A stretch of DNA of 34,236 nt from an uncultured Granulicella sp. (lineage in GTDB: Bacteria; Acidobacteriota; Terriglobia; Terriglobales; Acidobacteriaceae): contig CALMVK010000112.1 in the NCBI GenBank assembly GCA_937873145.1, positions 1-34,236 on the forward strand, written 5' to 3'. The position numbers and the translations under genes are program-made. Below the pieces are notes generated by a model, which did no database searches, had not been told where the DNA came from, and saw only the letters and a list, made by a program, of their open reading frames with translations. Each line of letters begins with the position of its first letter. Within the stretch, counting starts at the first letter, position 1. This document shows, piece by piece, positions 31,127-34,236 of the stretch.

Positions 31127-32068
31127 TTACTCCGGCGTATAGAAGCCGCGCCTCGCCTGCACGGTCACTTTACCCGGCGCGCCCTGTACCTTGAGCTCGA
31201 TCTTGTGATAACTGCCGGCTTTGGCCTCGGGCGGCGTGTAGCCAAGCTGGTATTGCAGACGCAGGTCTTCTTCGATCAGCTCATAGGCGTCCTTCAGGTT
31301 CATCTGCGGATCGAGCGTAAACAGCCGTCCGCCGGTCGCCGCGGAGAGGTTCCGCAGCACATCGCTTCCACGCGACGATGCGACCGGCGGTGCATGCAGG
31401 CGAGAGGGCTCCGGGCCGCCGACGAGCACGGCGTAGACGACCACATCCGCGCGCTGGGCCGCGGCGATGGCCCCTTCGAGCGTGGCGCGGCTGCCTACAT
31501 CCTCGCCGTCGGTCAGCAGCACCAGCGCGCGCCGTCCGCGATCCTGCCCTTCGGAGGCGCGTGCCGCGGCGATCACGGTGTCGTAGAGCTTGGTGCCGTC
31601 GCGGGTCGCATCCATGGTTGCGCCGCGGGGAATCGTCAGGAAGTTGAGCGAGTTGATCAGCGTCTGCACGGAGGGAGTCAGCCCCTGCACCTTGCGCGCC
31701 TCGATATCGAACTGGTAAAGCGCGGAGCGATCCGTGGGCCGGCGCATCATCGCCTTGAAGAAGACCTCGCTATCCAGCACCTCTTCCTGCAGGTACGCCT
31801 TCTCGCTTCCGCTGGTGTCCACCAGCAAGGACAAGGTCAGCGGCAGATCGCTGTCTTCTGAGAAGTAGCGGATCTCCTGCGGCTTGCCGTCCTGTTTCAA
31901 GGCGAAATCTTCTTTGGGCAGATCGCGTACCGGAAGCCCGCGGCTATCGAGCACCACCGCCGAGACACTCACCACGCGCGTGCCCAGCCGGAGCGTCGTC
32001 ACAGGCTCCTGCGCAGGACTCAAGCCTGCCAAACCCAAAATTGCCGGAACCATCCAACGCAGTCTCAT
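31127..32068 (-). CDS. Exported von Willebrand factor A domain protein (acidobacterial VWFA-related type)
   Basis: 313 residues. Signal peptide about 1-20 (MVPAILGLAGLSPAQ). A short beta domain (24-75, VSVSAVVLDSRGLPVRDL and FALKQDGKPQEI) precedes the VWA domain with a complete metal-ion site: DTSGS (84-88), Thr159 and TDGED (186-190). The ending LQYQLGYTPPEAKAGSYHKIELKV and RRGFYTP is the hallmark of the VWFA-related proteins abundant in acidobacteria. Probably secreted to periplasm or surface for protein binding; partner unknown. CTCCT at 32077-32081 (AGGAG on the coding strand) gives a good ribosome site 8 bases away. It starts 33 bases after mnmG. Confidence 0.9.
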   Translation of the reverse strand: MRLRWMVPAILGLAGLSPAQEPVTTLRLGTRVVSVSAVVLDSRGLPVRDLPKEDFALKQDGKPQEIRYFSEDSDLPLTLSLLVDTSGSEKAYLQEEVLDSEVFFKAMMRRPTDRSALYQFDIEARKVQGLTPSVQTLINSLNFLTIPRGATMDATRDGTKLYDTVIAAARASEGQDRGRRALVLLTDGEDVGSRATLEGAIAAAQRADVVVYAVLVGGPEPSRLHAPPVASSRGSDVLRNLSAATGGRLFTLDPQMNLKDAYELIEEDLRLQYQLGYTPPEAKAGSYHKIELKVQGAPGKVTVQARRGFYTPE

Positions 32069-32101
32069 CGGAGCTGCTCCTACTTCGTTTTCCAGAGAAG
32101 T

Positions 32102-34054
32102 TTACGCTGAAAGCCGTGCGGCTTCTGTGCGTTTTCTGCCCTGGATTTCGACGTACACATGCAGCAAAGAGATGGCTGCCGGTGTCACTCCGGGTAAGCG
32201 GCTTGCCTGCCCGAGCGTCATGGGCCGCACCCGCTCGAAGGTCCCCTGCATCTCGCGTGAGAGGCCGCTGACGGCGCGGTAATCGAACCACCCCGGAATG
32301 CGCATCTCTTCGGCGCGCTTCATCTTGCCGATGGAGCGCATCTGCTGCGCGAGGTAGCCGGCGTACTTGATCTCCGTTTCGACTGCGCGCCTCTCGTTGC
32401 GCACGGCTGCTCGTTGCGCCGGGTTCAGGCTGGCCGTTTGCCAGGGCGCAAAGAGTTCCTGCCCGGCCGGCAGCAGCGGCCATACATCCGCGACCTCCAC
32501 CTCCGGCCGCTTCAGCAGCTCCGCCAGCGTCTGCCCGCTTAGATTCCCAGGGTCTCCATCGAGCTTCGCCAGCACCTCCGGCGGCAGCCGCCGCGCCTCC
32601 AGCCGCACGGTTTCTAACGCAAGCTTCAGCTCGGCTGCCCGCGCCAGGCGCGCCTCGTACTCGGCCCAGGTCTGGTCGTCGATGAGGCCCAGCCTGCGTC
32701 CATGCGGCATCAGCCGACGGTCGGCGTTGTCGATGCGCAGATGCAGCCGGAACTCCGCCCGCGACGTGAACATGCGGTACGGCTCGTCGGTGCCCTTTGA
32801 GATCAGGTCGTCGATGAGGATGCCAATGTATGCCTCGGTCCGGTCGAGCGTAAAGCCCGCCTCGCCGCGGACGGCCAGCGCCGCGTTGATGCCGGCCATC
32901 AGCCCCTGCGCCGCCGCCTCTTCGTAGCCCGAGGTTCCGTTGATCTGCCCAGCCAGAAACAGACCCTCAAAGCTTTTGACCTTCAGCGTCCGGTCAAGCT
33001 CGGTCGGGTCGATGGCGTCATACTCGATCGCATAGCCGGGCCGCAGCATCTCCGCGTTCTCGAGGCCCGGGATACTGCGCACCATGGCTGCCTGCACGTC
33101 CATCGGCAGCGAAGTGGACATGCCGTTGACGTAGATTTCGTGCGTGCTGAGGCCCTCGGGCTCGAGGAAAAACTGGTGCCCGGCCTTGTCCGGGAAGCGC
33201 ACGATCTTGTCTTCGATCGACGGGCAGTAGCGCGGGCCGACGGCCTCGATCTGGCCGGTGTACATGGGCGAGCGGTGCGCATTCTCGCGGATCAGCCGCA
33301 TGGTTTCAGGCGTGGTGCGCGCGATGTGGCAGACGATCTGGCGCAGCGGAAGCTCGCGCGTGCGCAGGCTGAAGGTGGTCGGCTCGGCGTCGCCGGGCTG
33401 CGGTTCAAACTGCGTCCAATCGATCGTGCGTCCGTCGAGCCGCGGCGGCGTGCCTGTCTTGAGCCGCGTCCCGCGCAGGCCGAGCCGCTTGAGTGCCTCG
33501 CCCAGCAGCACACTGGCCGGCTCGCCGCTGCGCCCGGCCGCATACTGCTGCTCACCGCAGTGGATCAGTCCGTTCAGGAACGTGCCCGTGGTGACGATGG
33601 TTGCTTTGGCCAGCACCGTGCGTCCGTCGCGCAGCTTCAGCCCCGTAACGGTTCGTTCCGCATCCATAACCAGGTCCACAACCTCGGCCTGCTTCAGAAA
33701 AAGCCCCGGCTGGGCTTCGAGCATCTCCTTCATGCGCACCCGGTACAAGGCCTTATCGCACTGCGCGCGGGGGCTCCACACCGCAGGCCCGCGGCTGGTG
33801 TTCAGCAGCCGAAACTGGATGCCGACTGAGTCCGCCACCAGGCCCATCGCGCCGCCCAGCGCATCGATCTCCCGCACCAGATGACCCTTGGCGATGCCTC
33901 CCACGGCCGGGTTGCAGGACATCTGCGCCACCAGGTCGAGGTTGAGCGTAAACAACGCCGTGCGCTGGCCCATGCGCGCCGCGGCCAGTGCCGCCTCACA
34001 CCCGGCATGACCCGCGCCCACCACGACGACGTCGTATTGCTCCACAAAGCTCAC
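32102..34054 (-). CDS. mnmG: tRNA uridine-5-carboxymethylaminomethyl modification enzyme MnmG (GidA)
   Basis: 650 residues. MnmG, an FAD protein working with the GTPase MnmE, installs the cmnm5 group on U34 of certain tRNAs. The FAD-binding [10 protein letters not shown] (13-22), [11 protein letters not shown] (47-57) with its conserved Cys47, the signature segment around [12 protein letters not shown] (84-95), and the second signature [16 protein letters not shown] are all present, as is [18 protein letters not shown]. The C-terminal helical tRNA-binding part ends [19 protein letters not shown]. Length is normal. Start taken at GTG 34054; another GTG three codons later is possible, and neither has a strong ribosome site. 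mnmE and rsmG are not in the window. Confidence 0.95.
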   Translation of the reverse strand: MSFVEQYDVVVVGAGHAGCEAALAAARMGQRTALFTLNLDLVAQMSCNPAVGGIAKGHLVREIDALGGAMGLVADSVGIQFRLLNTSRGPAVWSPRAQCDKALYRVRMKEMLEAQPGLFLKQAEVVDLVMDAERTVTGLKLRDGRTVLAKATIVTTGTFLNGLIHCGEQQYAAGRSGEPASVLLGEALKRLGLRGTRLKTGTPPRLDGRTIDWTQFEPQPGDAEPTTFSLRTRELPLRQIVCHIARTTPETMRLIRENAHRSPMYTGQIEAVGPRYCPSIEDKIVRFPDKAGHQFFLEPEGLSTHEIYVNGMSTSLPMDVQAAMVRSIPGLENAEMLRPGYAIEYDAIDPTELDRTLKVKSFEGLFLAGQINGTSGYEEAAAQGLMAGINAALAVRGEAGFTLDRTEAYIGILIDDLISKGTDEPYRMFTSRAEFRLHLRIDNADRRLMPHGRRLGLIDDQTWAEYEARLARAAELKLALETVRLEARRLPPEVLAKLDGDPGNLSGQTLAELLKRPEVEVADVWPLLPAGQELFAPWQTASLNPAQRAAVRNERRAVETEIKYAGYLAQQMRSIGKMKRAEEMRIPGWFDYRAVSGLSREMQGTFERVRPMTLGQASRLPGVTPAAISLLHVYVEIQGRKRTEAARLSA

Positions 34055-34166
34055 AGGATGATTTTACTCGCGTCGCTTCGGTGTTCGTTCCAAGAGAAAA
34101 CCCTTTCCACTCAGCCAAGGTGTTTCCCTAGGCCTGCATGAAAAGGGCGTTGCTCTGAAAGAAGTC

Positions 34167-34182
34167 CAGCGTTCTTACGCTG
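34167..34182 (-). terminator. Small hairpin over the stop codon of the last gene
   Basis: CAGCGT-AAGA-ACGCTG on the minus strand, a perfect 6-bp stem with a 4-base loop that includes the TAA stop, followed by GACTTCTTTC. A weak terminator at best. Confidence 0.3.
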
Positions 34183-34236
34183 CCTTGGCCTGCTGATTCA
34201 CGCTCTTCTCGGCAAGCGAGGTGAACTTCTGGTCGC
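34175..34236 (-). CDS. C-terminal end of an unidentified gene, partial
   Basis: The minus-strand frame enters at the window edge and ends TAA at 34177-34175. It encodes DQKFTSLAEKSVNQQAKAA: an Ala/Lys/Gln-rich, probably helical tail. It could be a phasin-like or other coiled-coil protein, but 19 residues are not enough. It points toward mnmG with a 120-base gap. Confidence 0.45.
   Translation of the reverse strand, partial: DQKFTSLAEKSVNQQAKAA

Overview
The window reads as a chromosomal stretch from an acidobacterium, most likely class Terriglobia / family Acidobacteriaceae. The signs are three very large Oar-type TonB-dependent outer-membrane proteins with an N-terminal carboxypeptidase-regulatory-like domain, an exported von Willebrand A protein of the acidobacterial VWFA-related type, a hopanoid-type glycosyltransferase (HpnI), a MacB/ADOP-like permease tail, and a DUF3857/transglutaminase/TPR giant. 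These sit among ordinary single-copy housekeeping genes. Most genes are GC-rich, with notable drops in GC over two of the three receptor genes. I see no tRNA, rRNA, CRISPR array, insertion sequence, integrase or phage gene.

Layout. 1-1285: the last codons of an ABC-transporter permease, then hpnI. 1286-1631: non-coding, with a small dispersed-repeat-like palindrome. 1632-4943: exported DUF3857/transglutaminase/TPR protein. 4976-13409 (minus strand): a housekeeping block read obgE, outer-membrane barrel protein, nadD, rsfS, then rlmH, accD. It is split between rsfS and rlmH by a low-GC, oppositely oriented Oar-like receptor gene (6699-10346). 13598-20525: two tandem Oar-like receptor genes, separated by a good terminator hairpin. 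20619-20924: DUF5076 protein. 21106-24985: dnaB, alr, a 71-residue unknown protein and a Gfo/Idh/MocA oxidoreductase, closely spaced on the plus strand. 25020-27178 (minus): a lipoprotein and mltG. 27211-30356 (plus): ruvX, greA, a CDP-alcohol phosphatidyltransferase and a BioF2/CelD-like acyltransferase. 30387-34054 (minus): mnmG, a VWA protein and an exported msrA as a likely operon. 34175-34236 is the 3' end of another minus-strand gene.

How the genes work together. The housekeeping part covers ribosome maturation (ObgE, RsfS, RlmH), NAD and malonyl-CoA synthesis (NadD, AccD), replication (DnaB), peptidoglycan (Alr, MltG), transcript elongation (GreA) and tRNA modification (MnmG). A second theme is the cell envelope: three receptors, a beta-barrel protein, a lipoprotein, hopanoid and phospholipid enzymes, and exported repair and adhesion-type proteins. 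No classical defence or biosynthetic system is present. The most unusual structure is the low-GC receptor gene wedged into the nadD-rsfS / rlmH cluster, together with an rsfS gene whose 3' end has taken on the same low-GC character and carries a basic C-terminal extension.
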